Source: Chloroflexota bacterium
GTDB taxonomy: Bacteria > Chloroflexota > Anaerolineae > Anaerolineales > UBA11579
NCBI GenBank assembly: GCA_013112575.1
Contig: JABFGG010000001.1
Coordinates: forward strand, 310,001-374,000
Reading direction: 5' to 3'
Length of the DNA stretch: 64,000 nt
Part shown: positions 1 to 8,510 of the stretch, piece by piece
How positions within the stretch are numbered: position 1 is the first letter of the stretch
Layout of the letters: each line of letters starts with the position of its first letter
Made by a program: the position numbers and the translations under genes
The notes under the pieces: generated by a model
The model's database searches: none
Seen by the model: only the letters and a program-made list of their open reading frames with translations
Told to the model about the DNA's origin: nothing

Positions 1-728
1 CCTCGCCGGATCAGCCAGCTATCAAAGGCCGCAGGCACACCCCCGGCCAGATACTGGGCGTTGCGAATGCGCTCAAAGAATTCATCGGCCTGGCGCACAA
101 TGACCGCGCCCCCCATCACATCACTATGCCCACCAAAGTATTTCGTGCTGGAGTGCACCGTGATGTCCGCCCCCATATCCAGTGGGCGCTGCAAAACAGG
201 CGTGGCCCAGGTGTTGTCCACTACCACTTTTGCATTGGCTGCCCGGCTGATTTCTACCACGGCGGTTATGTCTGTGATCTTCAACAGGGGGTTGGATGGG
301 GTTTCGATGTATACCAGTTGTGCATTACTTTTAATGGCATTTGCGAGTGAATCCTTGTCATCTAAATCCACAAAGTCGATCTCTAATCCCCAGGGCTGCA
401 TGATCTCGCGCAGCAGTGCGATCGTGCCATGGTAAATGTCTGCCGAGGCCACCACGTGATCGCCCGGCTGCAGGGCAGCAAAGACACTATGGATGGCCGC
501 CAGACCCGAAGCAAAGGCTAAGGCGACTTCACCCCCTGCCAGTTGCGCCAGGGCAGCTTCTAACATGCTGCGGTTGGGGTTGCTGCCGCGCGTGTATTGG
601 TGCCCGCCAGGGTAATCTCCATCCGGGCCGCGCTCAAAGGTGGTACTCAGATGAATGGGCGGGGAGATATCCCCTGTGCTGGGATCGGGTGTATGGGCGG
701 CGTGGATCGCCAGCGTTTCGATCTTCAT
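1..728 (-). CDS. PLP-dependent trans-sulfuration enzyme (cystathionine gamma-synthase/beta-lyase family), 3' end outside window
   Basis: The ATG is at 726-728 and about 242 codons are visible; the gene continues past the left edge, so roughly the first 60 percent of a 380-400 residue family is seen. The protein opens with METLAIHAAH-like chemistry (KIETLAIHA), then YTRGSNPNR near residue 46, the cofactor-stacking segment DIYHGT, VDNTWATP (the PLP-ring aspartate) and SSTKYFGGHSD, where the lysine at about residue 196 should form the PLP Schiff base. These are hallmarks of the Cys/Met metabolism PLP family, cytosolic enzymes that make or break C-S bonds of cystathionine, homocysteine or methionine. 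Which of gamma-synthase, gamma-lyase, beta-lyase or methionine gamma-lyase it is cannot be decided without the C-terminal part. It follows an acyl-CoA dehydrogenase gene by 64 nt on the same strand, so co-transcription is possible. Confidence 0.93.
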   Translation of the reverse strand, partial: MKIETLAIHAAHTPDPSTGDISPPIHLSTTFERGPDGDYPGGHQYTRGSNPNRSMLEAALAQLAGGEVALAFASGLAAIHSVFAALQPGDHVVASADIYHGTIALLREIMQPWGLEIDFVDLDDKDSLANAIKSNAQLVYIETPSNPLLKITDITAVVEISRAANAKVVVDNTWATPVLQRPLDMGADITVHSSTKYFGGHSDVMGGAVIVRQADEFFERIRNAQYLAGGVPAAFDSWLIRR

Positions 729-792
729 ATCTAACTCGCTTTCGTTTGTGGATACTCTTTGCCCCAACTACCTATTGGATGGTTATGCTAAA

Positions 793-1971
793 TTAGCTTT
801 CAGCCTGTCCGTATTTCTCAAGGATCTCTTTGGCCACGGCAGCCTTTTCGGCATCTTGTGGGCCATCGTAGATGCGACTGGCGCGTTCATATTGTTGCCA
901 GTAGGCCAGTGGTGTGTCACCGATCTTGGATGGGCCGCCGTGCAATTCAATCGCTCTATCCAGCACACCCTGTAACACCGCCGCCGTGTAGAACTTGATC
1001 AATGAGATCTCTTCGCGTGCCGCGATGGCTCCCTCGCGGATCAATTTCCAGGCTGCATCCAGCACCATCAGGCGGGCAGCATTGATCTCCGCGCGGCTCT
1101 CGGCGATCCAGGCATCGCTGTTGACATGTGGTGCAGCAATGTTGGCCGCCTGCCCTAACATGAGGTCAAAAGCGCGTTCGCAGATGCCGATCCAGCGCAT
1201 ACAATGGCGGATACGGCTGGGGCCCAGGCGCTCCTGCGCAATGGCCAGCCCTGCGCCTGCTTTGCCCAGGCGGAAGCGTTGGGGGATGTGGCAATCGCGT
1301 AATTGCACTTCAAGGTAATGCAGCAACCCGCGGTTATTTTCTCCACCGGGAATGATATTTAATACATCATAGCCGCGCGCATCACTGGGCACGATCAGCA
1401 TGCTGAAGCGTTTATGGGCCGCCGCGCCGGGATGGGTGATGGCCGCCAGGATGGCAAAGTCGGCGTCATCGGCAGCCGTCAGCAGCCACATCTGTCCATT
1501 CAGCACGTAATCATCACCCTGTTTTTGGGCGGTGATGGGTAGATTGGCCTCGCCCCCTTCACCGAGCTCCGGGTCCATGGCCCCAAAACTACTGTGCAGG
1601 TTGCCGTCGGCCAGGCCCTGCAAGTGTAATTGGCGTTGTTCGTTGTTGCCGTGTTCCAGCAACATTTGCATATTGCCGGCGTCCGGGGCCTGGCTATTGC
1701 AGATGTAATGGCCTAAGGGACTGCGGCCTAATACGGCACTGAGATGCGCAAAAGCAACGGTGGACAGGCCCATGCCCCCATATTCTTCGGGTAGGTGCGG
1801 CGCCCACAAGCGCAGTAATTTGGCCTTGGTACGTTTCTCGGAGAGGATCTCGAGCCGTTTTTCGGCGGGTAAACCAGCCAGGCTTTGTTCCAATGGGAGG
1901 ACTTCGTTGGTGACGAAATCCTCCATTTTCTCGGTGGTCTCTTGCAATGCTGGCGGGGTTAGAAAGTCCAC
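793..1971 (-). CDS. Acyl-CoA dehydrogenase, ACAD10/11-like
   Basis: A 392-residue flavoprotein of the acyl-CoA dehydrogenase family, which oxidises acyl-CoA to 2-enoyl-CoA and passes electrons to ETF. A longer open frame reaches 2055 but overlaps the upstream DinB gene. I prefer the GTG at 1969-1971: a GGAGGG Shine-Dalgarno ends 4 nt before it, and it gives the family-typical opening (M)DFLTPPALQE. The N-terminal helical part ends near PEEYGGMG, the beta domain follows (GAMDPELGEGG, NGQMWLLTAA), and the C-terminal helical bundle contains ERLGPSRIRHCMRWIG and the final RIYDGPQDAEK, closest to the ACAD10/11 branch. Two normally conserved FAD/substrate motifs are altered: AMTEP reads AMDPE and the WxTSGA region reads WLLTAA, so specificity or activity may differ. 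The substrate is unknown. Confidence 0.88.
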   Translation of the reverse strand: MDFLTPPALQETTEKMEDFVTNEVLPLEQSLAGLPAEKRLEILSEKRTKAKLLRLWAPHLPEEYGGMGLSTVAFAHLSAVLGRSPLGHYICNSQAPDAGNMQMLLEHGNNEQRQLHLQGLADGNLHSSFGAMDPELGEGGEANLPITAQKQGDDYVLNGQMWLLTAADDADFAILAAITHPGAAAHKRFSMLIVPSDARGYDVLNIIPGGENNRGLLHYLEVQLRDCHIPQRFRLGKAGAGLAIAQERLGPSRIRHCMRWIGICERAFDLMLGQAANIAAPHVNSDAWIAESRAEINAARLMVLDAAWKLIREGAIAAREEISLIKFYTAAVLQGVLDRAIELHGGPSKIGDTPLAYWQQYERASRIYDGPQDAEKAAVAKEILEKYGQAES

Positions 1972-2002
1972 AAGGCCCTCCGTTGCAGGCTGGTGCAGAT
2001 AC

Positions 2003-2488
2003 TCATTGGGGCAGCTCTTCCATATAGATACCGTAGAGTTGGGGCGCTTCTGCACCCATCCAGGTCAGATAGCTGGCCAGCTGGCTGCGGTGATGTACTT
2101 CATGTTCGATCGTGGCCATCAGGAAACGCCAGGCTGAGATGCTGCGCCCACGCAAGTCTTCCCGTTTCACTGAAAGGCTTTCATCGGGGAGCCTTTTCAA
2201 TAGTTTTCCTGCTTCATCGTCGCAATCTGATAGATAGATCAGTGCCTCTTGTTTGCTGCTACCCAGGGTGCTGGCGTGCCCTCGGTAATGTTGCTGCTTC
2301 CCCGCGAATCTTTCTGTGTTCATCAATTGCACGCTACCCAGGTGGCGGATGGTCTCACCACATGTGAACTCATCCTCTTTGGGTTGCCAATCGATCTTAT
2401 CAACTGGGATGGCTTCTGCAAAGTTGATCGTGCGACGGCGAATGCCCTCAAAATATTCTAGATAATCAGCGATTGATCGAATCAGCAT
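2003..2488 (-). CDS. DinB family protein
   Basis: A 161-residue protein with the DinB/YfiT-like four-helix-bundle pattern. The probable metal triad is the histidine of ETIRHLGSVQ near residue 48 and the two in ATIEHEVHHRSQL near residues 128-132. Family members are usually metal-binding and include thiol-dependent S-transferases and uncharacterised stress proteins, so no specific reaction can be assigned. The gene lies 12 nt from the stop of the upstream SH3 lipoprotein gene and 31 nt before the GTG of the acyl-CoA dehydrogenase, all on the minus strand, suggesting one transcript. The start ATG at 2486-2488 has no clear Shine-Dalgarno. Confidence 0.85.
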   Translation of the reverse strand: MLIRSIADYLEYFEGIRRRTINFAEAIPVDKIDWQPKEDEFTCGETIRHLGSVQLMNTERFAGKQQHYRGHASTLGSSKQEALIYLSDCDDEAGKLLKRLPDESLSVKREDLRGRSISAWRFLMATIEHEVHHRSQLASYLTWMGAEAPQLYGIYMEELPQ

Positions 2489-2500
2489 GGTAGTTGCAAT

Positions 2501-3331
2501 TCAGGGTGTCGGCGTAGGCGCTATGAAAAGTTCATCAATAGATATATTCAATTCCACAAGGGCCGCAAATACCCAGCCCTGCCCTTCAAAATCCGGTGAC
2601 TCAATCAAAATCCATTGCCTATCTTCCGAGCGGCCTAAAGCAGTGGCAGTGCTGCCTTGCTGCAGGATTGCCGTGAAGGGGAAATTGCCGCTGGGGCCGG
2701 TGCGTACGTTGACCCCATCCGGCGAGGTTACTATGATCTGTGGGAAATCTGCGGCTGTTGAAACTGCCTCTGGGCTGGGTGTGCCTTCAGCAGGTGTTTC
2801 AGCCTGGGTGGGTTGGGCTTCGGGGGTGATGCCCAGCAGGCGTGCTAGTTCCTGGTCATAGAGTTGGCGCAACTGGCGCGAACCTTCCAGCCCGGCATTG
2901 AGTTGTTCATCGGTGGCGTTACCATTTAGGAAGGCCAAGGAAACGTCGATCACCTGGTTCATGTAGGTGATGCGTACCAGTTGCAGATCAGCCAGGCAGT
3001 CGGGAACTGTCTCCGCCTGCGCATCGCGCCTTACCTCTTGCAGGTCTTCGATCGGCCCTACCAGAACTTCTCGGGGCGTATTGAAGATCAGGTTAGAGAC
3101 CAGGTTGGCGGCATCGTCGAAACGTTGCATTAATAACAGATAGGGTTGCAAGGTATCGGCCATATTCTCTGCAGCACAGACATCCGGTGTGCTACTGGGG
3201 GCAGGCGTGTTTACCATGACAGGCGTGCCCAGAGAGGGCAGTGTCACATCTGGCTCAGTTGTTTCTTCGGGAGATGCACAGGCGCTGAGCAGTAGGGTTA
3301 GGACAAGAAGTGTGAATTTGGTTTTGGTCAT
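2501..3331 (-). CDS. Lipoprotein with C-terminal bacterial SH3 domain
   Basis: A 276-residue predicted lipoprotein. The ATG at 3329-3331 is preferred over an in-frame GTG 12 nt upstream because GGGAAG lies just before it. The N-terminus MTKTKFTLLVLTLLLSAC gives a lipobox (LSAC), so the protein should be lipid-anchored on the outer face of the membrane. A Thr/Pro-rich stretch follows, then a helical region of about 120 residues (from MADTLQPYLLLMQRF), a second Pro/Thr/Glu linker, and an SH3b domain at about residues 200-265, marked by GVNVRTGPSGNFP and GWVFAALVEL. SH3b domains commonly bind peptidoglycan or peptides. The ligand is unknown. It is the first gene of a minus-strand run with dinB and the acyl-CoA dehydrogenase. 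Confidence 0.85.
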   Translation of the reverse strand: MTKTKFTLLVLTLLLSACASPEETTEPDVTLPSLGTPVMVNTPAPSSTPDVCAAENMADTLQPYLLLMQRFDDAANLVSNLIFNTPREVLVGPIEDLQEVRRDAQAETVPDCLADLQLVRITYMNQVIDVSLAFLNGNATDEQLNAGLEGSRQLRQLYDQELARLLGITPEAQPTQAETPAEGTPSPEAVSTAADFPQIIVTSPDGVNVRTGPSGNFPFTAILQQGSTATALGRSEDRQWILIESPDFEGQGWVFAALVELNISIDELFIAPTPTP

Positions 3332-3375
3332 AGAGCTTCCCACGCTTAAGTGTACACGAAAATGTTCCGATTAAA

Positions 3376-3407
3376 ACGTAAGGGCGACGCATGCGTCGCC
3401 CTTACGT
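3376..3407. repeat. Perfect 32-nt intergenic palindrome (GGGCGAC type)
   Basis: The sequence is its own reverse complement over 32 nt: arm ACGTAAGGGCGACGCA meets TGCGTCGCCCTTACGT. It lies in the 108-nt gap between the beta-helix gene ending at 3440 and the SH3 lipoprotein start at 3331. The core GGGCGAC recurs in palindromes at 47455-47474 and, degenerate, near 35859-35901, which suggests a dispersed REP/MITE-like element rather than a simple terminator, as neither side has a long T tract. Confidence 0.75.
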
Positions 3408-3439
3408 GGAAGTTCATTGAGTGCTTTCCGCAGCAAAGC

Positions 3440-6130
3440 TTACCGTGTTACCAGCAGGAAGATGCCTGTGGTCGGCCAGCTAACGGTGTAATGGCCATCT
3501 GCTGTTAGTTCACCGGGAATCTCGACCCAACTGTCGGTGCTGCTGTCCCAGAACAGTACGGCGAACTCATTCTCTTGCTCGGCAACTGGGATGTCGAAGC
3601 CGATGGTGAACATACCGTCATCCGGGATCTCGCAATTCTCGATGCGTATCTTCAGGGCGCGTAGGAAGTCATCGCCTTCGTACAGTTCAGCAGGTAACTC
3701 GCTGGGGAAGAACAGGGAATTCACCGCGCCCGTGCATTCCAGCAGGTTCATGGGCGGGAAAGTCACGCTGTGGGGGTAGCGGTCCAGCACGATGGTGATG
3801 GGGTCATTGGGATCCAGCGGGACGTGTTTGCTGTCGCGATGGTTATCCTTGCCATCTTGTCCCAGATCACAGTTCGTTTGGCCGAGGATCGTGTTGCCGA
3901 CGTTGATGATGTCGAGTGCGTTGAGGCCATTGCCGCTGGTATCGGTACTCTGGATCTTGAGGTCACCGCCTTGTCCATCCACCAGGATGCCAACTTCGCC
4001 ATTGCCCTGCATGAAGCTGCAGTAGATCTGCGTATCTTCGCCGCCATTGGAGGAGTCGATTTGCAGGTCTACCCCATCCACGTTGTTGCCATTGGCGGTC
4101 ACGCCCCACAGGTGGATCGTGCCCTGGGAGTAGACTAGCAGTCCAAGCCCATCTGTAAGGCCTGCATTATTGTTGAACTGGCTGTTGATTACCGTCACCT
4201 GGGCATCCACGTCGGACCCCCAAGATGCGCCATTGTCCAATTCTGCACCAATGGCATCCCCGTTGGCGCTGGTGTTGCCGCTAGCGGACACATTTTTTAG
4301 CGTGATCGCACCATCAGACAAGACGACCAGACCAACTGTATGGTCGCCGCCGGAGTTGCCATTAAAACTGCTATCCTTAATAAGCACATTGGAATTGGTT
4401 CCGCTGAAGAAATTGCCTAAAATAGCGCCCTGGACTTCGCTGCCAACTCCTGTACCTACGTTCTGGTTAGCCTGTATACTCTCGAGAGCGATATTCCCCC
4501 CAGCTTGAATACTTAGACCTGCAACGTCACCACTCCCAACATTATTGTTGAACAGGCTGTTGCTGATTGTGACGCTGCCGACACCTAAAATGTCGGCACC
4601 AGTGGTATTACTATCGCTTGTGTTGCCACTGGCACTGACTCCATCCAATGTCACATCACCACCAGTGACGATCAATAGACCAAGCCCTACAGGGCTTGAA
4701 CTGTCCCCGTTGTCATTGAAGTTGCTGTTGAAGATACTTACCCCATAGGCGGCCGAAACATCCGCGCCAGCTAAGCCATTGCTGATGGTATCTACATTGG
4801 TTAGAGTGACCTGTTCAGAATCTTCGACGTAGAGACCTATAAGATCGTTGAAATTGGCATTTGTGTCGCTAATACTGACGGTACCTAAGGTCTCTACCTG
4901 TACGCCGGCTTCCCCATTACCGTTGGCGATCACGTTACTGATGGTTACATCCCCGTCGGAATCGATCTCGAGCCCGTCATCATTGACGTTGTTATTAAAT
5001 TGACTGTTGGTGACGGTCACACCCGCATCCGTGCTGGAAGCAGTATTGTCGATCTCGGCACCATCGTCTCCGGTGCCGCTGGCTGTCACGTGATCCAGGC
5101 TGACGGCCCCATTGTGATTGTCAACAACAATCCCGTCGCCTGTGGCGTTGTTGGCGATTACATTGTTGAGGCTTAGATCGCCCGTGTTGTCGACTACGAC
5201 CACCCCGGCGTCAAAGGTCACATCGTTGAAGGTCAGGGAACTGAAGATGTTGGGGGTGTTGGTGCCCACTAGGAAGGATGTAGTGAAAGTGGTTGTGCCA
5301 CCACCATTGGCATTGCCCTGGATGGTCAGACTGGTGCCATAAGTGAAGCCATCCACCAGGATATCGTCGTTGATGCCAGAGTTATCAAAGTTCCCGGATT
5401 CAACGAAGATCGTGCCGGAGATACCGCTTGCGGCAGCCGCGAGCGCATCGGCAATCGCATCGGCCATATTGGTATGTGCTGCGCCGCAGCCAGCATCACC
5501 AAAGCTCAAGCCTGCCGGGCAGAACTGTGGGTCTGGGGCAGCTAAAGCCTCAGCCGCTTCCTGGCTGGCCATGGAAAGTGGTTCGCCGTTTTCATCCAAA
5601 AGCACGGCATCGGCCTTATCCAGGGCCTGCACGGCCTCGGCTACGGGGTTTTCTTCTTCAGGGGCTGTTTCTTCATCCCCAGCTTCATCTGATGCTGGCT
5701 CTTCACCAGTGCCCAACTCTTCAACCGCCACTTCTTCGTCATCGCCAGTGCTCTCCCCCTCCGGCACTTCATCTGTCGTCACCTCGTCGGCGGTCTGCTC
5801 CTCCCCTTGTGGTTGAGCTTCATCCTCAGATAGTGCATCTTCTGCCGGAGCCTCTTCAACAGGTTCTTCCTGTTCAGGCGATTCTTCTGCTGGAGGAGCT
5901 TCTTCCTCCACAGGCTCTTCGACCACCAGCTCTTCAGCGTCTGGCTCCTCGGCGGGAGCTTCTGCGTCTTCCCCCGGTTCTTCGTCAACAACTTCTTCGG
6001 CAGGAGGTGGGTCCGGGGGTGGGTCAGCATCCTGGGCAAAAGCAATGCCCACCGGCGCCAGCAGGTTCAGCAGCAGCACCGTGATGGTCAATAGGGGAAT
6101 CAGTTTGGATACAGATTTGGATGCAGGCAT
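3440..6130 (-). CDS. Secreted acidic protein with right-handed beta-helix repeats (paralog 1)
   Basis: An 896-residue secreted protein. The ATG at 6128-6130 follows a GGAGG about 7 nt upstream. Residues 1-32 form a signal peptide ending APVGIAFAQ. Residues about 34-175 are a low-complexity Pro/Glu/Ala region starting DPPPDPPPAEE. A cysteine-containing module (DPQFCPAGLSFGDAGC) introduces a parallel beta-helix of many degenerate repeats of the type N-x-x-F-N-N-N and I-x-x-V-x-A-N-G-N-G, as in pectate-lyase-like folds. The final ~160 residues carry a separate beta domain with GFDIPVAEQENEFAVLFWD and end FLLVTR. There is no membrane anchor or LPXTG. The gene at 6363-8339 has the same architecture, so the pair arose by tandem duplication. 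Carbohydrate binding or adhesion is plausible, but I see no catalytic residues that can be assigned. Confidence 0.88.
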   Translation of the reverse strand: MPASKSVSKLIPLLTITVLLLNLLAPVGIAFAQDADPPPDPPPAEEVVDEEPGEDAEAPAEEPDAEELVVEEPVEEEAPPAEESPEQEEPVEEAPAEDALSEDEAQPQGEEQTADEVTTDEVPEGESTGDDEEVAVEELGTGEEPASDEAGDEETAPEEENPVAEAVQALDKADAVLLDENGEPLSMASQEAAEALAAPDPQFCPAGLSFGDAGCGAAHTNMADAIADALAAAASGISGTIFVESGNFDNSGINDDILVDGFTYGTSLTIQGNANGGGTTTFTTSFLVGTNTPNIFSSLTFNDVTFDAGVVVVDNTGDLSLNNVIANNATGDGIVVDNHNGAVSLDHVTASGTGDDGAEIDNTASSTDAGVTVTNSQFNNNVNDDGLEIDSDGDVTISNVIANGNGEAGVQVETLGTVSISDTNANFNDLIGLYVEDSEQVTLTNVDTISNGLAGADVSAAYGVSIFNSNFNDNGDSSSPVGLGLLIVTGGDVTLDGVSASGNTSDSNTTGADILGVGSVTISNSLFNNNVGSGDVAGLSIQAGGNIALESIQANQNVGTGVGSEVQGAILGNFFSGTNSNVLIKDSSFNGNSGGDHTVGLVVLSDGAITLKNVSASGNTSANGDAIGAELDNGASWGSDVDAQVTVINSQFNNNAGLTDGLGLLVYSQGTIHLWGVTANGNNVDGVDLQIDSSNGGEDTQIYCSFMQGNGEVGILVDGQGGDLKIQSTDTSGNGLNALDIINVGNTILGQTNCDLGQDGKDNHRDSKHVPLDPNDPITIVLDRYPHSVTFPPMNLLECTGAVNSLFFPSELPAELYEGDDFLRALKIRIENCEIPDDGMFTIGFDIPVAEQENEFAVLFWDSSTDSWVEIPGELTADGHYTVSWPTTGIFLLVTR

Positions 6131-6232
6131 GCACGTCCTCCACGTGTTTGCCCAAGGTCACAGGGTTCAATAAATGGGATGTAGTGCAGTGAACTTGAGA
6201 TAAGGCCAATAAAAATAATAAATTGTGTCACC

Positions 6233-6238
6233 ATTATA
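6233..6238 (-). promoter_or_regulatory. Candidate -10 box upstream of beta-helix paralog 1
   Basis: On the minus strand this reads TATAAT and lies about 100 nt before the ATG at 6130. A good -35 element at 17 nt was not found, so only the -10 is claimed. The paralog at 8339 has a TATAAT at nearly the same distance. Confidence 0.35.
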
Positions 6239-6308
6239 GATGAAAAACAGGAGTAAATGACTATGAACTTCTTAGAAATTTCCTAATAATCGCAATAAGT
6301 CGAATTAA

Positions 6309-6336
6309 AAATGAGGTGCTGTGCAGCACCTCATTT
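6309..6336 (-). terminator. Rho-independent terminator of beta-helix paralog 2
   Basis: A 13-bp perfect stem, AAATGAGGTGCTG paired with CAGCACCTCATTT around a 2-nt centre, lies 27 nt after the stop codon of the gene ending at 6363. On the minus strand it is followed by TTAATT, making a T-rich tail continuous with the stem's terminal T residues. It separates the two paralogous beta-helix genes into independent transcripts. Confidence 0.7.
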
Positions 6337-6362
6337 GGGTTGATTTAATGTGAATATTTAAA

Positions 6363-8339
6363 TCATTTGGTCACCAGCACAAAGTTACCTGTCTCAGGCC
6401 AATTGACCGTGTAGCGGCCATCTTCTGTTAGCATACCCGGGATCTCGATCCAGGTGCCGCTTTCTTTATCCCAGAACAACACAGCAAATTCATTCTCCAA
6501 TTCGGTTGCTGGGATATCGAAGCCAATCGTCATAGCCTTGCCTTCTGGTAGCTCACAGCCTTCTAACTGGATACTCAGGCCGCGTAGGAACTCACTGTCC
6601 TCTGGTAGCTCACCGGGCAGTTGCGCATTGTTGAATAACGACCGGGCAAAACCGTTACAGCCGGAGATATCCATCGGTGGGAAGGTGATCGAGTGGGCAT
6701 ATAGGTCCAGCTCGATCGTCGTGGGTTCATCCGGGTCACATTCTACTTTTTGCCCATCGCGGGGATGCTTGACGCCATCGTCATTGTCTGGATTACAGTT
6801 GATCACCTTGAAGGAGATGTTGGTCACATTGGTGGTTGCAAACGCATTCGTGTTACCGCTGGTTGTGACACTGTACAATCCCAGATCGCCATTGTTGGCG
6901 TTTGCTGTGAAACCATTGCCGCCATTGTTGGTCAGGGCGCTGCACTTGATGATAATGTCCGTTGGCCCGGTACCCACCCCGCTGTTCAAGGTTACGCCAT
7001 CCCCGGTGTTGCCGTCGGCAGTCACGCCGCTCAGCAGGATGGTGCCGGTCGCATCGACCAATAACCCGCTGAAGGTGCCGTTGCTGCCGTTGTTATTAAA
7101 GATGCTGCCGGAAACGTTAATGGAGTTAGGGCCGCTGCCACTTGTGTTGTCCAGTACGGCGCCTTCATCACCATTACCATTGGCGGTCACGCCACTTAAT
7201 GTGATCGCACCATCAGATTGCACTAAAAGGCCATTATTATTAAAGCCATTAAAATTGCCGTCGTTTATGGTCACCTCGGCATCGGTACTGGAAGCCGTGT
7301 TATCGATACTGGCCCCCACGCTTGCCGTGCCGGTGTTGTTGGTGGTGACATTGTCCAGGCTTACCGCCCCATCGTGATTGCTGACCAAAAGCGCAGCGCC
7401 ACTTGAGGCATCGGCAACTACATTGTTGATACTCAGGTCGCCGGAGTTACCGTCCACCACCACACCCACCTCAAAAGTTACATCGTTGAAGGTCAGGCTG
7501 CTGAATGTGTTGGCGGAGACATCAAAAAGGGTGCTGAAGTTGGTTGTACCCCCGCCATCCGCATTACCCTGGATGGTCAGGCTGGTGCCGTAGGTGAAAC
7601 CACTGATATCAACATTGCCACCTGCTCCGTCCCCATCAAAGGTGCCTGATTCGACAAAGATCGTACCGGAGATACCGCTTGCAGCAGCCGTTAGAGCATC
7701 AGTGATGGCCGCTGCCATGGTAGTTTGTACAGAGTAGCAGCCTGCATCGCCAAACGAAAGTCCTGCTGGACAGAATTGCGGGTCGGGTGCTGCCAGAGTA
7801 TCGGCTGCTTCCTGACTCGCCATGGAAAGCGGTTCGCCTTCTTCGTCCAATAACATTGCATCGGCTCCGTCAAGGGCCTGCACGGCTTCGGCAATGGGGT
7901 TTTCTTCCTCCCCGGCTTCGCCATTGTCTGCATCGGCTAACTCATCAGCCAATGGCTCCTCGACTGGTGCCTCTTCGCCATCACCGGTTTCGTTGCCGGT
8001 GCCGTCCTCTCCCGGCAGTTCATATGCAGGTGCTTCTCCGCCAGTGCCATCGCCCTCCGGCTGTTCATCAGCTACTGGCTCTTCCTGTTCGACAGTTTCT
8101 TCTTCCGCAATAGGCTCTTCTGTTGGAGGAGTTTCTTCCTCCACAGGCTCTTCGGCTACTGGTTCTTCTTCGGCTGGTGTTTCTGCCTCCTCCACCACAA
8201 CTTCCTCTGCAGGAGGTGGGTCTGGGGGTGGGTCACCGTCCTGGGCAAAAGCCACACCCACTGGTGCCAGCATGGAAAGCATGAGCACCAGCATCATCGT
8301 TGCCGAGATGGAGACACGCGTTAACTTCTGAAAGGACAT
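6363..8339 (-). CDS. Secreted acidic protein with right-handed beta-helix repeats (paralog 2)
   Basis: A 658-residue paralog of the protein encoded at 3440-6130. The ATG at 8337-8339 follows AGGAGG by about 8 nt. It has a signal peptide (residues 1-32, ending APVGVAFAQ), an acidic Pro/Glu region starting DPPPDPPPAEEVVVEE (to about 165), the same DPQFCPAGLSFGDAGC module, a shorter beta-helix (about 185-500) with repeats such as GVTANGNGDEG, and the same C-terminal beta domain (GFDIPATELENEFAVLFWD, ending FVLVTK). The main difference is fewer helix coils, as expected for repeat expansion or loss after duplication. It is probably released to, or loosely associated with, the cell surface. No enzymatic site is evident. 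Confidence 0.88.
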   Translation of the reverse strand: MSFQKLTRVSISATMMLVLMLSMLAPVGVAFAQDGDPPPDPPPAEEVVVEEAETPAEEEPVAEEPVEEETPPTEEPIAEEETVEQEEPVADEQPEGDGTGGEAPAYELPGEDGTGNETGDGEEAPVEEPLADELADADNGEAGEEENPIAEAVQALDGADAMLLDEEGEPLSMASQEAADTLAAPDPQFCPAGLSFGDAGCYSVQTTMAAAITDALTAAASGISGTIFVESGTFDGDGAGGNVDISGFTYGTSLTIQGNADGGGTTNFSTLFDVSANTFSSLTFNDVTFEVGVVVDGNSGDLSINNVVADASSGAALLVSNHDGAVSLDNVTTNNTGTASVGASIDNTASSTDAEVTINDGNFNGFNNNGLLVQSDGAITLSGVTANGNGDEGAVLDNTSGSGPNSINVSGSIFNNNGSNGTFSGLLVDATGTILLSGVTADGNTGDGVTLNSGVGTGPTDIIIKCSALTNNGGNGFTANANNGDLGLYSVTTSGNTNAFATTNVTNISFKVINCNPDNDDGVKHPRDGQKVECDPDEPTTIELDLYAHSITFPPMDISGCNGFARSLFNNAQLPGELPEDSEFLRGLSIQLEGCELPEGKAMTIGFDIPATELENEFAVLFWDKESGTWIEIPGMLTEDGRYTVNWPETGNFVLVTK

Positions 8340-8434
8340 CGGGTTTTCCTCCTATATGCCCTGTCCCGACCACATTCAAACAATTGGAATAAGAACGAAT
8401 GTGAATTCGGGAACAAACGAATAATTACGCTTAG

Positions 8435-8440
8435 ATTATA
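8435..8440 (-). promoter_or_regulatory. Candidate -10 box upstream of beta-helix paralog 2
   Basis: The minus strand reads TATAAT, about 95-100 nt before the ATG at 8339, leaving a long AT-rich leader. No convincing -35 was found. The distance matches that of the -10 box before the paralog. Confidence 0.35.
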
Positions 8441-8510
8441 GGGGAAAGAGTGACCAAAATCTACAAATATTGAATGTTTTTTGCCCCTATAGGACTTAAG
8501 GACTATTAAA

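Noticed and set aside
6454..7377. A 307-codon Ser/Pro/Leu-rich open frame opposite the beta-helix gene
   Set aside because: It is produced by the repetitive sense codons; the sense protein has a signal peptide and a paralog.
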